From contig CAVQSZ010000037.1 of assembly GCA_963716115.1 (NCBI GenBank), positions 62,001-126,000 on the forward strand: a stretch of 64,000 nt of DNA, read 5' to 3'. The notes beneath the pieces were generated by a model that had not been told where the DNA came from, ran no database searches, and saw only the letters and a program-made list of their open reading frames with translations. Numbering within the stretch: the first letter of the stretch is position 1; each line of letters opens with the position of its first letter. The DNA is from AP-15 sp963716115 (GTDB taxonomy: Bacteria; Pseudomonadota; Alphaproteobacteria; ATCC43930; CGMCC-115725). Positions 63,823-64,000 of this stretch are shown here, in pieces. The translations under genes and the position numbers were made by a program.

Positions 63823-64000
63823 TCAGTTCGTCAGATAGGCCTTGGCCTCCGCCAGCTCGGGCCGCTCGGGGGCCGCCGACGGGCACTGCGCCAGGAGCTT
63901 CTGGTAGGCTTCGTGCGCTTCCTGCGGCGTCGCCCGTCTGATTGGCTGCGCGGGCCGCGCCAATGAGGCTGCGGAAGCGGTTGGGGGCGCTGGCGAGCGA
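63823..64000 (-). CDS. C-terminus of a TPR-like protein (partial)
   Basis: Runs off the right edge. The frame reads LASAPNRFRSLIGAARAANQTGD, then after one extra base near 63930 EAHEAYQKLLAQCPSAAPERPELAEAKAYLTN to a TGA at 63823. This looks like the last tetratricopeptide-type repeat common at the end of many proteobacterial TPR proteins. Too little is present for a function. Confidence 0.5.
   Translation of the reverse strand, partial: RSPAPPTASAASLARPAQPIRRATPQEAHEAYQKLLAQCPSAAPERPELAEAKAYLTN

Overview
The window is a high-GC (about two-thirds G+C), densely coded stretch from what looks like an alphaproteobacterial chromosome. The evidence is ImpD/ImpE-type type VI secretion (T6SS) genes, a parvulin-argJ-mutT gene order, arginine deiminase beside an ArcD-like antiporter, and several families of short intergenic palindromes typical of that class. 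No rRNA, tRNA or CRISPR array was seen. The assignment rests on gene content and style only; no search was run.

Layout. 1-2923 (minus): branched-chain amino-acid ABC transporter genes livM (cut by the window edge), livH and a LivJ-type binding protein. 2992-6369: a broken P1-family peptidase (minus), then a secreted bicupin and an amidohydrolase (plus). 6412-22606: a T6SS locus, with clpV-hcp running left and tssA, tssB, tssC, a second tssC-like gene (impD), impE/tagJ, tssE, tssF, tssG, a SAM methyltransferase and a membrane Ser/Thr kinase running right, most with overlapping stop/start codons. 22672-23416: an AbrB-like/PIN toxin-antitoxin pair. 23503-26744: two tandem copies of a Tat-exported dipeptide-type binding protein, the first wrecked by about seven one-base insertions. 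26853-33307: mutT, argJ and a parvulin (minus), small proteins, a GntP permease and a patatin phospholipase. 33308-34182: gene-poor, with repeats and a possible DUF559 remnant.

34183-40396: a probable operon of Na/Pi cotransporter, PPK2 polyphosphate kinase, P-type ATPase and AraC regulator. 40842-47452: DUF1269 protein, SHOCT membrane protein, ArcD-type antiporter, arginine deiminase, a secreted outer-membrane-type protein and an AbgT-family transporter. 47460-58383 (minus): an RND efflux pump joined by overlapping codons to Mrp/Mnh cation antiporter subunits, ending in an AI-2E family permease. 58544-63750: DUF1993 protein, HSL-type esterase, LLM flavin oxidoreductase (minus), an NTF2-like protein and a second amidohydrolase. 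The right edge holds the C-terminus of a TPR-like protein.

Two themes cut across the window. First, at least eight otherwise well-conserved genes, besides the degraded binding-protein copy, carry frameshifts, and most of these are one extra base. This suggests assembly error or an unusual decay pattern, and coordinates in those genes should be read with that in mind. Second, the T6SS locus has tube, sheath, baseplate TssE/F/G, ClpV and regulatory genes, but no TssJ, K, L, M, VgrG or PAAR here. It also carries two sheath large-subunit paralogues, a probable ATT start codon for tssC and a methyltransferase built into the operon.
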